From: Nicotiana tabacum
Taxonomy: Eukaryota; Streptophyta; Magnoliopsida; Solanales; Solanaceae
DNA: 64,000 bases
NCBI RefSeq assembly: GCF_000715075.1
Contig: NC_134085.1
Coordinates: 150,440,178-150,504,177, forward strand
Reading direction: 5' to 3'
Shown: one piece after another, positions 36,204 to 47,527 of the stretch
Layout: every line of letters begins with the position of its first letter
How positions within the stretch are numbered: position 1 is the stretch's first letter
The notes under the pieces: generated by a model
Seen by the model: the letters and a program-made list of their open reading frames with translations, nothing else
The model's database searches: none
What the model was told of the DNA's origin: nothing
Translations under genes and position numbers: made by a program

Positions 36204-37220
36204 CTTGTCACGACCCCCAAATAACCCGGTCGTCATTGCGCCTATCACAGTACTAGGCAAGCCAACCCAACAAGTAACCACAGTAAATTCTTTTATAAAA
36301 CTATTTTCTAAAACTAATTAAGTCTCGAATTATCATAAGAGATATATAAATCAACTGAAATGTGCAGAATACAGTACAAAATATACCAACACAGCCCAAC
36401 AATCCTGTGTCATAAGTCTAGAGCCTCTAAATACAACCAGTCCGACTGACTAATACATAATAAGCCCTAAAATGTAGAAAAAAAGAAAGATAGAAAGGAG
36501 GAAAGCAGGGTTGCGGACGCCGTACAGCTACCTTGCAGTCTCCGGTAAACTTCAATAATACTGGGGACCCTTACTCTACCGCTCGGGCACCTAGATTTGC
36601 ACATAAGATGCGGGGAGTAACGTGAGTACGCCAACTCAATAAGTAACTAAAGTAAATAAGGTCTGAGTGCAGTGACGAGCAGTTAAAAATTATATATAAG
36701 AGTATACAATAGAGTATCAAATCAAACTCAACAATTTAAAAGCCAATTGCCTTGTAAAAACTTCAGTTTCAATTGGAATACTTTGAAATCATTTACTTAG
36801 CAATTTTTAACAGAGGCTCGTTATAAAAGAAGAGTGAATACCAACAAAAAATGTCATAAATAGGCCCCTCGGGCAGGGTATCACTCGTAAATATAGCCTC
36901 TCGGGCAAGCCTCTCGGTCACTCGTGACTCAACATTCACACAGTACTCACACTCAACACTCAGGCTCAATAGTATCTCATAATAGTAATAATCATAATAA
37001 CCGTTGCGGCGTGTAACCCAACCTAAAGTTTATAGTCGACTACGCTCAGTGGGGGTGTACAGACTCCGAATGGGATCCTACAGCCAAAGTGTCATATCGC
37101 TGTGGTGCCCAATTTATATATTGTTGCGGCGTGCAACCCAATCCATATAAGTATTGTTATGGCATGCAGCCCGATCCATAATATATACATATAATATTAT
37201 TGCGGTGTGCAGCCCGATCC

Positions 37221-37266
<46 letters not shown>
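37221..37266. repeat. AT dinucleotide microsatellite
   Basis: About 46 bases of almost pure alternating A and T inside the 5' LTR of element 2. The 3' LTR has only a short run at the same place, so it expanded after insertion. Confidence 0.95.
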
Positions 37267-37268
<2 letters not shown>

Positions 37269-38240
37269 CCTCACCATTAGGTCCTCAACCTCTCTCAGTC
37301 ATTAACCTCACAGCCACTCGGGCATAACAGTGGAAATCAGGGAAACTCATCCTAAACAGTTCTCACATTTTAAGAAGTAGAGTGATAAAACCTGCTTTAA
37401 ATAATAAACAGGTAAAACATGACTGAGGATATGCTTTCAAACAAATAGAGTGAGGAAAACAGTAAAAATACCTCTAAGGGTATCAACAGGTCGGCACAAG
37501 GCCCAAACATGGCATACAACCCGTAATATAGTACCAGTCTCTAAAAATATGTGGTATCAAAAGATTTCAAATCAAATACGCGGCTTAATAGTCACTACAG
37601 GACGGACCAAGTCACAATCCCTACTGGTGCACGCTCACACGCGCGTCACCTGGCATGTGTGTTACCTCATTTGTCAAACAATACCAAATATCGGGGTTTT
37701 ATACCCTCAGTTCCAGATTTACAATGGTAACTTACCTCAAACCGGATGAAATACTACTCCACGATGCCTTTTCCTCTCATCTTGGCCTCAACTCACACCG
37801 AATCTACCAAAAATTAGAATCATAACATTAGAATATGCTAAGGGAACGAAGCCCATGCGAAAATAATCAAATTATACCAAAATCCTGAAATTGGCAAAAC
37901 CCGACCCCTAGGCCCACATCTTAAAATTCTATAAAAATCACATCAATAGAGTCCTTATCCTCTCATGAGTCTATTCATACCAAAAGTATCAAAATCGGAC
38001 CTCAAATGGCCCCTCAAATCCCCACTCAAAACTCTCCAATATCAAGCCCTAATCCCTCAATTTTCTTCCTTAATTTCCACTAATACCATGACTAAACAAT
38101 GGAGAAATGGTCATAAACTCAATTAATGAAGCTTAGGTAGCTTACCCAACTGATATTCTTCGATTTCCCCTTGAAATTCACTGCCCTAGCTTACTTCCTG
38201 TCTTCAAAATGGAGAACTTAGCAAAAATTCGCGAAGGAAA

Positions 38241-38253
38241 CCTTATATACTTT
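38241..38253 (-). promoter_or_regulatory. Putative TATA box in element 2 5' LTR
   Basis: The minus strand reads GTATATAAGG with the palindromic motif cluster just upstream. This would be the promoter driving the element's own transcript. Confidence 0.6.
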
Positions 38254-39208
38254 CTGACCCAGGTATTTTGCAGATGCGGTCCCTTTCTCCGCTTCTGCAC
38301 TACCACTTCTGCGGTCTAACCCACCGCACCTGCGGAAATGACTAAAAACCTCAGGACCGCACCTGCGGTCATTCTCTCGCACCAGCGCTATCGCAGATGC
38401 GTCCATAAGTCCGCTTCTGTGGCTTCGCCTGACTTACCTCTTGGCCGCTTCTGCGGATTGCTTCAGCATCTGGGGAAGTCTCACCTGCAGCCTCCCAACC
38501 GCAGATGCGGTTATGACCGTAACCATAAGACTTCAGCTGCCAAACTCAACTCCAAAATCTCTCGTCAACCATTCGAAATCACCCTGAGGCCCCCGGGACC
38601 TCAACCAAAAGCACGAACTAGTTATATACCAATATCCAAACTTATACAAATCTTCTAAACACCTCAAACAACATTGAATCAACCAAATCACATCGAATTC
38701 AAGCCTAAGGTTCCAAAATCTTCTGAATTCCGCTTTTGATCAAAAATTCTATCAAACCACGTCCGAATGACCTGAAATTTTGCACACACATCACAAATGA
38801 CACAACGGACCTACTGTAACTCCCGGAATACCATTCCGAACCCTATATCAAAATCTCACCTATTGACCGGAAAACGCCAAAATTCCAATTTCGCCAATTC
38901 AAGCCTAAATCCACTCCGGACCTCCAAATCCCATTCTGATCACGCTCCTAAGTCCCAAATCATCTCCCGAAACTATCCGAACCATCGAAATTCACATCCG
39001 AGCCTTTATTCACATAAGTCAATATCCGATTGATTTTTCCAACTTAAGCTTACTCAAAAGAGACTAAGTGTCTCAAACCATACCCAAAACCTCTCCAAAC
39101 CCAAGCCAACCAACCCGATAACACATAATATAGATGAACAAGATAATAAGAAGTAGAAATGGGAAAAATGGTGCGGTAACTCATGAAACGACCGGCCGGG
39201 TCGTTACA

Positions 39209-40342
39209 CATTTCTTTCAAAGTGGAGGAATTGTGTATAAAAGGACTCCTGATTTGGGATTGTTTCGATATGTCGATGCCAAGGAGGCATTTAGATTGCT
39301 CGAAGAAATACAAGCTGGAACATGCGACCTCATATGAATGGTTTTGTTTTGGCCAAGAAGATATTAAGAGCAGGGTATTTTTGGATGACTATGGAAACAG
39401 ACTGCATCAAATATGTTCAAAAGTGTCACCAATGCCAAATACATGCTGATATGATACGATTATCGCCCAACGAACTCAATGCAATGAGTTCACCCTGGCC
39501 TTTCTCTGCTTGGGGCATGGGTGTTATTGGACCAATCGAATTCGCTACCTCAAACGGACACAGGACTATTTCACAAAGTGGGTTGAAGTTGCATCCAATA
39601 AGGTTGTGACTAAGAAGGTCATAGCAGATTTTGTCATGAATCGCATTGTCTATAGATTTGGAGTACCTGAGACAGTCATTATTGACAACGCCTCTAATCT
39701 CAATAGTGACCTGATGTAATCTATGTGTGAAACATTCAAGATCAAGCATCGAAACTCTATGGTGTACAAGCTGCAAATTAACGGAGCCGTAGAACCCGCT
39801 AATAAGAACTCAAGAAGATATTGAGGAAAATGATAGACAATTACAAACAATGGCACGAGAAGCTATCGTTTGCTTTACTCGGGTATCAAACCACAATACG
39901 TACATCAATTGGGGCAACTCCGTATATACTGGTTTACGGTACCAAAGTCATTATTCCCGCTAAAATGGAGATTCCTTCCTTAAGTATCATGCAAGAATCC
40001 GAGCTCAGTGACGCAGAATGGGTACGGAATCGGTATGAACAACTAGATCTCATTGATGGTAAAAGAATGAACGTAGTGTGTCATGGTCAACTATACGAGA
40101 ACAGAATGGCAAGAGCTTTCAATAAAAAGTTTAGGTCGAGGCAATTCACACCGGGCCAATTGGTGCTGAAACGAATCTTCCGACATCAGGATGTTGCAAA
40201 AGGGAAATTCTCGCCCAACTGGAAAGGCTCTTACATGGTTCACCGAGTACTAATAGGAGAAGCACTTATACTTTCAGAGATGGATGGAGAGATTTGGTCA
40301 AAACCTATCAATTCAGATGCAGTCAAGAGATATTATGTTTAA
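39209..40342 (+). pseudogene. Tat pol, integrase (continuation after element 2)
   Basis: It resumes the Tat pol with the integrase zinc-binding region (HMNGFVLAKKILRAGYFW, then CHQCQ), the catalytic core (GVIGPIE, VIIDNASNLNS, with the third acidic segment near AVEPANKN) and a C-terminal region (FTPGQLVLKRIF, FSPNWKGSYMV) ending at TAA 40340-40342. The core starts DYFTKWVEVASN, typical of Tat. Two frameshifts (near 39570 and 39800) and a TAA at about 39718 break it. The sequence is plainly related to Tat integrase, not to the neighbouring chromovirus type, which carries a chromodomain. Confidence 0.85.
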
Positions 40343-41034
40343 GGCTATGTTTGCACTTTCTATTTGATATAACATGAACTACGTTTGACCTGATTCCCAT
40401 TTAAGAGGGGATACGTATGCATCCTTGTGGGTTCGGTTGCATCATAATAAGATCTTTATTCCCCCCATGGTCAGAAATTAGGGCAAGATCTCGAGTTCTT
40501 CAATATCATCATATTTGGAATTGTAAAGGAATGTATTGTCAGAAGTACGCATTAAAACTAGGGCAAATTTTTGAGGAGGATCCTCAAAATTCCGAGTTAA
40601 GGAGGTTGCAATATCTCAAAAGCCTGTCAAAGTCATCAATTCAACAAAATTATTTGCTCTCATGCATCATCACATATCTCAAACAACTACATTTTTATAT
40701 AATAGCAATTTATCACAAATGCATGTTTTTCAAAAATTTCATTTTATAGTAGCCAGACGTTACCCGGGGAAACTCAAACAGGACCTCAAGATATGAATGA
40801 AGGCAAAGCAAGGAATAGAGAGCACAAACCAACCTTTTCCCCTCCAAACTCACAATTTTCCTTTGGATACAGGCACAATGAATATAACAAGAATGTCCGC
40901 AAATATATGCACACAACACAATCACTATCTTCATACTGATAGAAGTCCCAAGAACAAACGTGTAAACCTAAGAAATACTTTGCCCTCTCGCATTTAATCA
41001 CTGCACTTCTTAGATAGGGCTAAGCGTTGCCCTC
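40343..41034 (+). other. Tat 3' untranslated region, first part
   Basis: Noncoding DNA after the pol stop. The conserved Tat block lies at about 40403-40445 (AGAGGGGATACGTATGCATC followed by TTGTGGGTTCGG). A reading frame of 110 residues at 40417-40749 shows no domain. No separate gene is seen. Confidence 0.6.
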
Positions 41035-41660
41035 ATTATTTGCATAAGGTTAAGCATTGCCTCCATTATTGCATAAGGCTAAGCATTGCCTTTCCTACAC
41101 GAGACTAAGCATTGTCTCTGCTCCTTGCATAGGGTTAAACACTGCCCTTACTATAGCATGAGGCTAAGCATTGCCTCCATTATTGCATAAGGCTAAGCAT
41201 TGCCTTTCTTTTTATGAGACTAAGCACTGTCTCTATTCCTTGCATGAGGCTAAGCACTACCTCCATTATTGCGTAAGGCTAAGTATTGCCTTTCCTTGCA
41301 TGAGACTAAGCACTGTCTCCATTCCTTGCATGAGGCTAAGCATTGCCTCCATTATTGCATAAGGCTAAGCATTGTCTTTCCTTGCAAGAGACTAAGAACT
41401 GTCTCCATTCCTTGCATGAGGGTAAGCATTACCTCCTTTGTTGCACAAGGCTATAACACTACCTTTCCTCGTATGAGACTAAGCACTGTCTTCGTCCTGT
41501 GCATAAGGTTAAGCTCTATCTCTATATTGCATAAGGTTAAGCACTGCCTTTTATTGCATGCGACTAAGCATTGTCTCCATTCTTTGCATCAGGCTAAGCA
41601 CTACCTTTATTTCATACAAGACTAAGTCTTGTCTCGTCTCGTTCTCGCATATGACTAAGC
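41035..41660 (+). repeat. Minisatellite in Tat 3' UTR, about 28-bp units in 86-bp triplets
   Basis: Direct repeats on GCATAAGGCTAAGCATTGCC. Three variants alternate: one with AAGGCTAAGCATTGCCTTTC, one with GAGACTAAGCACTGTCTCC and one with GAGGCTAAGCATTGCCTCC. The first type recurs near 41071, 41185, 41271, 41357 and 41443, giving a higher-order step of 86 bp three times and one 114-bp step with an extra unit. There are about twenty units in all. The long frames across it are repeat artefacts. Confidence 0.9.
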
Positions 41661-41734
41661 ATTACATGTTTCCCTTATTGAATGATCAATATCACCGCAT
41701 CTTTGCATTTTATGGGCTGAAATATTACTGCATT

Positions 41735-41990
41735 GTCTGAAGGCACCATAGTCTGAGGGTATCATCATTATAGCCCGAAGACATCATACCATGGCTGCAG
41801 GGTCTCTCGAAACTACACATCATTATTCAAAGGCGTCATAGTCCAGAGGCACCATCCTCATGGCCCGAGGACACCATTTCATGGCCTGCAAATCCCTTAT
41901 CATACGCTTCATGGCCCAGGGCATCATGGTCTAAGGACATTATCCTCGTCGTCCGAAGACAACTCTCATGGTCCGAAGGGAATTTTCATC
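41735..41990 (+). repeat. Second degenerate repeat in Tat 3' UTR
   Basis: Imperfect repeats built on CATGGCCCGAGGACACCAT and GTCCAGAGGCACCATC, distinct from the preceding array and more diverged, about eight units of roughly 20-30 bases. Confidence 0.6.
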
Positions 41991-42499
41991 ATATTTAAAT
42001 TACGCAATAACTATATATTAGTGTACATCGTGTTTTAAGTTTTGGAGGTAACTCATCTCTGAAAGGAATTTGCGTCATGTTTAAATCTCGCTCTATTTTC
42101 CGTTCACAACTTTCGCATCCCTCAATCACCTCAAACATAACCGATAATCAGTAATTGATTACTCCTTGTTCTATAACAGTTCAAATATCTGCCTTATACA
42201 CCCGCAACGATCAAATCTACATTCATAGCTCCATCTGAAATCATTCATTGATCACGACAATATCGCATCCAAAATACTTTTTTCGAAAAATACGACCACT
42301 CTTATAACAATTCTATTGGTTTTGTTCGCCATCGAATACAGAACTACACACGACTTGATTCTTATAACACCCGGGATATATATGCAACTCAAGAACCAGA
42401 GTTCGGCTCCCATTTTTCAGAAATGCATCATCCCCCACTCATTTTAGATAAAATTGGTCATTATTTTCTTTACTCGACAACTCTTTCATCATTCCCGAG

Positions 42500-42513
42500 T
42501 AAAGGGGAGCAGC
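42500..42513 (+). promoter_or_regulatory. Polypurine tract, plus-strand Tat element
   Basis: AAAGGGGAGCAGC directly precedes the LTR start TGTTGATACTC at 42514. Confidence 0.7.
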
Positions 42514-45500
42514 TGTTGATACTCAATTTTGCCCTCATATTTTTATAAATATTATATATGTTTTTAAAATATCATTCCTTCATCATCACCAACTTACAAG
42601 AGTCATAAAAGTATTTTTTTTTATAATTTTCCATAATTTTTAAAAGCTTTAAAATTAATTTTCTTGCATTTAAATTACTTGAATATTTATTAATTACCCC
42701 GTTAAATTATTTTATGATTAATTAATCATCCAAATTTATTATTTGCATACACATATATATTTCATAATATTTACTTTATCTTTATATAATTATATTTGTA
42801 TTTTAAAAGCTATTTTATACAATTTTGCAATAATAGCCTATATTCTATACATAATTATATTTATTATTTTATTAATACCAAAACATTTTCTTATATTTTT
42901 ATAATGTTAAGTTATTATTTTACTGCACGAATAATATTTTTATTATTTATTATTTATTTTTATAATTTATTTTTAATGAATTCCATGTATTTAAATTGTA
43001 TCCCAATTTTGAGCTAATTTTGGACCAAATCAAGGCCCAAAGCAGCTGGCCCATCTCTACTAAGCCTTAGAAGCCCAATCCAAATGACCCCTATGAACAA
43101 CCCAGCCGTATCCCGTAGAATTTAACCCGCCCCATTGTTTAGTCAATTATGGCCGTTGATTTTCAAAGATCAATGGCCCATAATAAATCTCCATCTTTCT
43201 TTATATCCCCACAATCAAACCCAAGAGACCATTCTCCCAAACTGGCCACCTTTGTATTCTATCATCTCTCCACACAAAACCCTAGCCGCCTCCTCCCAAA
43301 TCCCCTCAAAACCCGGCTAAATCATGAATTTCTTTCACGATCTGCGTACCTTATTTGTTATCTCGTTATCATTCATACACTCGTGGTGTTACTTAGTATT
43401 TGCTCGATTTTGGCAAGTATTACCTCTCCGAATCGAGTGCAATCATCCTCAACCTACTAGATTCAGGTGAAAATCTGTTTGTATACACTCTCAACAGGGG
43501 CGTATGGGTCCGATTCACCGAGATTCTTTGCTAATTTTGACTCTTTGTCAAACTAGGGTTTGTCTTATTTTTTTACCTATTTTGATTCGGAATAGGCTAT
43601 GCATGTGATTTCCTTGTTCTTGCTTAAACTTGATTGATTTTCTTTCCTTATTTGTGTTTGATTAATAGTTTTCCATGTTTGCTTGTTTAATTTCTACCAC
43701 TATATAACTCCTCCACAATTTTCCCTTTGGACAGACCTTAATCACCTTAAGAACAATTCTCTCACTCTCACTTATTCTATACTATTCTGAAATTGAGCTT
43801 GGCCGACTGAAAGCCATGCCACCGGATTCTGTTCACCTTCCTCCAGTGCAAGCACTCATCGGGGTCCATTTCGAGGCTCATGTGAACTCTGAAGCACTAG
43901 GGAGTTGGGGTTTTACTGGTCTTCAATAATCATAGCTACTCTTGAGATTTTTGAGTTCTTCATCCTATGTTTAGTTTGTTTGCAATTGGTTAGTATCATA
44001 TACTCTCGTAATTTTGTTACTTTTTGATTGTGTTCATTTCTTTGAGTGTTTTATATCATGCTATCTCAAACCTGCTCTAATTCTAACTTTTACTAAGTGA
44101 TACATGATGTTTACTGGGCTTTCAACTAAATCTAATTAATGTTCATCGGATGTTATTTGGATTTCTAGGAAGCTATGTCTGTCTAGTAGTGTTTTTCTTC
44201 TTGTGAATCCCTTACACATCACCTATTGTCCTGCTACAACTATGGGATGACATTACATGAATACTTAGCCTAGTATGCTTTTCCTTGACATTATTAGCCT
44301 CAATGCTTGCCTATTATAGATAACCAAGTTGATTGAATATTTGTCTCCATGTTTAAGCTTGATTAACTATTCAAGACTATTGTTGTTTTGAACCATGATT
44401 GGGACTCTACTAGGAAACTAATATATGCCTAGAACCTATGCCAAGTCTTCTATGTATACCTATTATTCCTTGAAACCAACTTGTGATCATATGAACTTTG
44501 TGTGCTAATGTTGTTGCAATGCCAAAGCAGACTCATTCTTTGCTTCGATGCTTTATGCTCACCTATTGTTTGAGACTCCTAGGTGAATTTCAATCCATGT
44601 CTTGTTTACTCTTTTTTACACGATGCCTGCTTACTTGACTTTCCTGAAAATCAGCGGCTTCTCATATGAATGCTCACTTATTGATAAAATGAGTTTATTT
44701 GCCTGTCCCATATGTTAAGCTCTGCAAATTAGTTGTTCTCATTAGGTTCTTATGTAGAAGTTTCCATGTTAAGTCTATATCTCACTAATCTTGCCCATAA
44801 CACTGTTAGACTTCCATATTGAAACCCCTTCTTAAGGCTCCTTAGGATTGTTTTTTTACCAAGCTTTGTTCTGGAGCTTTATTTGAAATAGCCATGTTGC
44901 TCTTAAACTCTGTTGCTGGAATTACAACCATAAACCTTGCCGCATATATGTTTGTATGAACTTATCTATAAGTCTTGGTTAGAGGTTTTGTTGGTTACAG
45001 CTTAAGGATTGAGTGTTTTAATCTTCAGAGTTGTTCAATTAACTCTCTGAGTAGTGTCATCTGTATAGCCAAGCTTAGCATCCTTTGGGTAAGAAATTAT
45101 TCGTCTGGGCCTGGTGTGTTGGGACTGTTTTGGTATTGGAAGTCTGAAGAACACTGTTTGCACTTGGAGTCTAGGCCTGCAGTTCACATGGAATTCTAAA
45201 CCTATCTGAAAGCCCAATTGTGTTAATGGGTTATTGTGTATTCATATTTTTACCTGTAATTATTCAATAGGGCCTGTAATAATTTGTAAACAACTGATGT
45301 GGAGATTAGTGGAAAAGGGTTGGGGTATCCTAATTTTCGCATAAATGGGTAAAAAGCATGCCTATAGGACCTACCTGCTTTGTTTGCTACTTTGTTCGAC
45401 ATGCTTTATTTCTGTATACACATAGAAACCGTCCTATTGGAAATCACACACTTCACTTAACTTTTCTAATACCTGTACATTATTCAAAAGCATGATTGTT

Positions 45501-46417
45501 TGACTAAATATTTTACTTGCTCTCATGTCTACTTCTATATGATTATTAGATAGCATGCCTATAGGGTTGTAATAATACATACCTTTGTTAATGCTCATCT
45601 AGATACCATGTCTATAAGGTTTTAACTAATTAATTAATCAGCTGCTTTTGTTGTTATATTATAATGCCACCTAGATAGCATGTCTATAGGATAAGTATGA
45701 CAAAATCGAGTTCAAATACCAACAATTAGAAATCTTGCCTATAGGATATTGTTACTTGCCAAGAGAGCATGTCTATAGAATCAAACGTCGGTAATGCCAA
45801 GGTCTCTAATATCTCTCACTGCTCGTTGCGCAAACAACTTAGAAATCATATCTATAGGTTTTATAACACCTGTAATCTGAAAATTAGTTAATTTGGAACA
45901 TCAGCACTGCCTGTACGACACTTGAAATCAGAATCATATAGAAATCATGCCCATAGGACTTAACGACTCAAATGCATCTTATTCCTTAAATTGACTACTG
46001 CGTAGCCTGGAACTTGTTTGTGTGGTTTGTTGTTACATGCGGAGGTTAACATGAGCCACTCTTTGCTATTATGTGCAGTCCTACTTTTTTTAATGCACGA
46101 TTAGTTTTATCATTTTGAGAAACCTAGGTAAAGTCTAAAACTATCCAAATAGAGGTCCAAAGACTCCTGGACCACAGGTATGGGACGGGTGGTGCACGCA
46201 TAGGATACAGTTTAGAATTGAATTAGAGCGCTTTTAAGTAACAACTTCAACATAGTAATTGGGTAACAAGAGATGATCTTCTGTGCCCGCTGAATAATAT
46301 GAGCAACTCCCTACCTTAAGGGAGTTGTGAAGTATTATTTATGTTGCACGCGGTGATCCTTTAGGGTAAAAAGCTTAGGACCCCTCCCCCCTTTTCTTTA
46401 TATACTTGCTATTTACA

Positions 46418-47472
46418 TGTCACAACCCAAAAACCGATCCGGTCATGATGGAGCCTATCGTGAAACTAGGTCAGCCGACACAACTCCCGAATCAACCATT
46501 TTCCAATAAAAATTATTTTTATATCATTTATAAACCAATAATATCATAATGAAAATTTAAAAGAAAAGTGCAAAATAATTACACAAGCTCGACATCGGGG
46601 TGTCACTAGTTGTGAGCATCTACCAAGGTCTGAATACAACAAGAGTCTAAAAATGTACTAAATATAGTAATAAAAATGAGAGGAAGGAAGCAGTGCTGTG
46701 AACATTGTGCAGTCACCTTGATAACTCTGACGACTCCGCGTCTGAGCAATCAACACCCGCTACCGGGTTCTGAAATACCTGAATCTGCACACGAGGTGCA
46801 GGGAGTAATGTGAGTACTCCAACCCAGTAAGTAATAAGAGTAAATAAAGACTGAGCAGGAGGAAATAATGAATCCACATTAATGATAAAGTCAATAAGCA
46901 CAACAGGCTTTCAAATCAGAATACGAGTCAATCGTCTCATTTAAATCCATCTTTTGGTGAAAATCATTTGAAAAATGCTTTCCAATAGTTTCAGTAGAGG
47001 TTCAATACCATTTATAATAACAGAGATGAAAACCATAATCGGCCCCTCGGGAAAAACAGAAATTCACAATCGTCTTCATAACTTAAATCAAAAGTTATAA
47101 ACTAGACCCATCTAAATCAACATGTTCAATATGTACATAGAAACTCACTTTAAAGAGGAGTGAAAGCAGTAATTAAATCAACATGTTCTAAAGATGTTCA
47201 ATAGAATACATGTATATATATATATATATAGCCCCTTGGACAAGCCTCTCAGTCACTCGTGACTCAACTCTTACCAATCAGCGCTCACACTCAATAGGTA
47301 CCATATAGTAACCGCTGCGGCGTGCAGCCCGATCCATATATCGTTGCGTCGTGCAGCCCGATCCATATATATAGTCGACTGCGCTCACTGGGGGTGTGCA
47401 GACTCCGGAAGGGCTCCTATAGCCCAAGCGTTATATCGTTGCGGCGTGCAGCCCGATCCATACACACACACA

Positions 47473-47527
<55 letters not shown>

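Larger units (their letters stand above)
28064..39208 (-). mobile_element. Minus-strand chromovirus (element 2), nested in Tat pol
   Basis: Complete Ty3/gypsy layout on the minus strand: 3' LTR 28064-31040, polypurine tract, chromodomain, integrase, RNase H, reverse transcriptase, protease, gag, primer-binding site 36191-36203, 5' LTR 36206-39208. A CATTT duplication flanks it. Coding similarity to element 1 is high, but the LTR differs: it has its own minisatellite and a CCGCA..TGCGG cluster instead of the GCGGCCGC cluster, so it is a sister subfamily. All coding parts are broken. Confidence 0.92.
36206..39208 (-). repeat. Element 2, 5' LTR (3003 bp)
   Basis: Partner of 28064-31040. It has the same minisatellite (about 37003-37220), here followed by a long AT dinucleotide run (37221-37266), the same TATA-like box (38241-38253) and the same palindromic cluster (about 38268-38515). 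It ends in CCGGGTCGTTACA. Many base differences from the 3' LTR are visible throughout, so this insertion is old. Confidence 0.9.

Noticed and set aside
41269..41625. Open reading frames across the Tat minisatellite
   Set aside because: They only reflect a repeat unit whose length or composition avoids stops; the peptide is the same short phrase over and over.
41035..41660. CRISPR-like regular repeats
   Set aside because: Units are contiguous variants of one sequence with no unique spacers, and the context is the 3' UTR of a plant retrotransposon.
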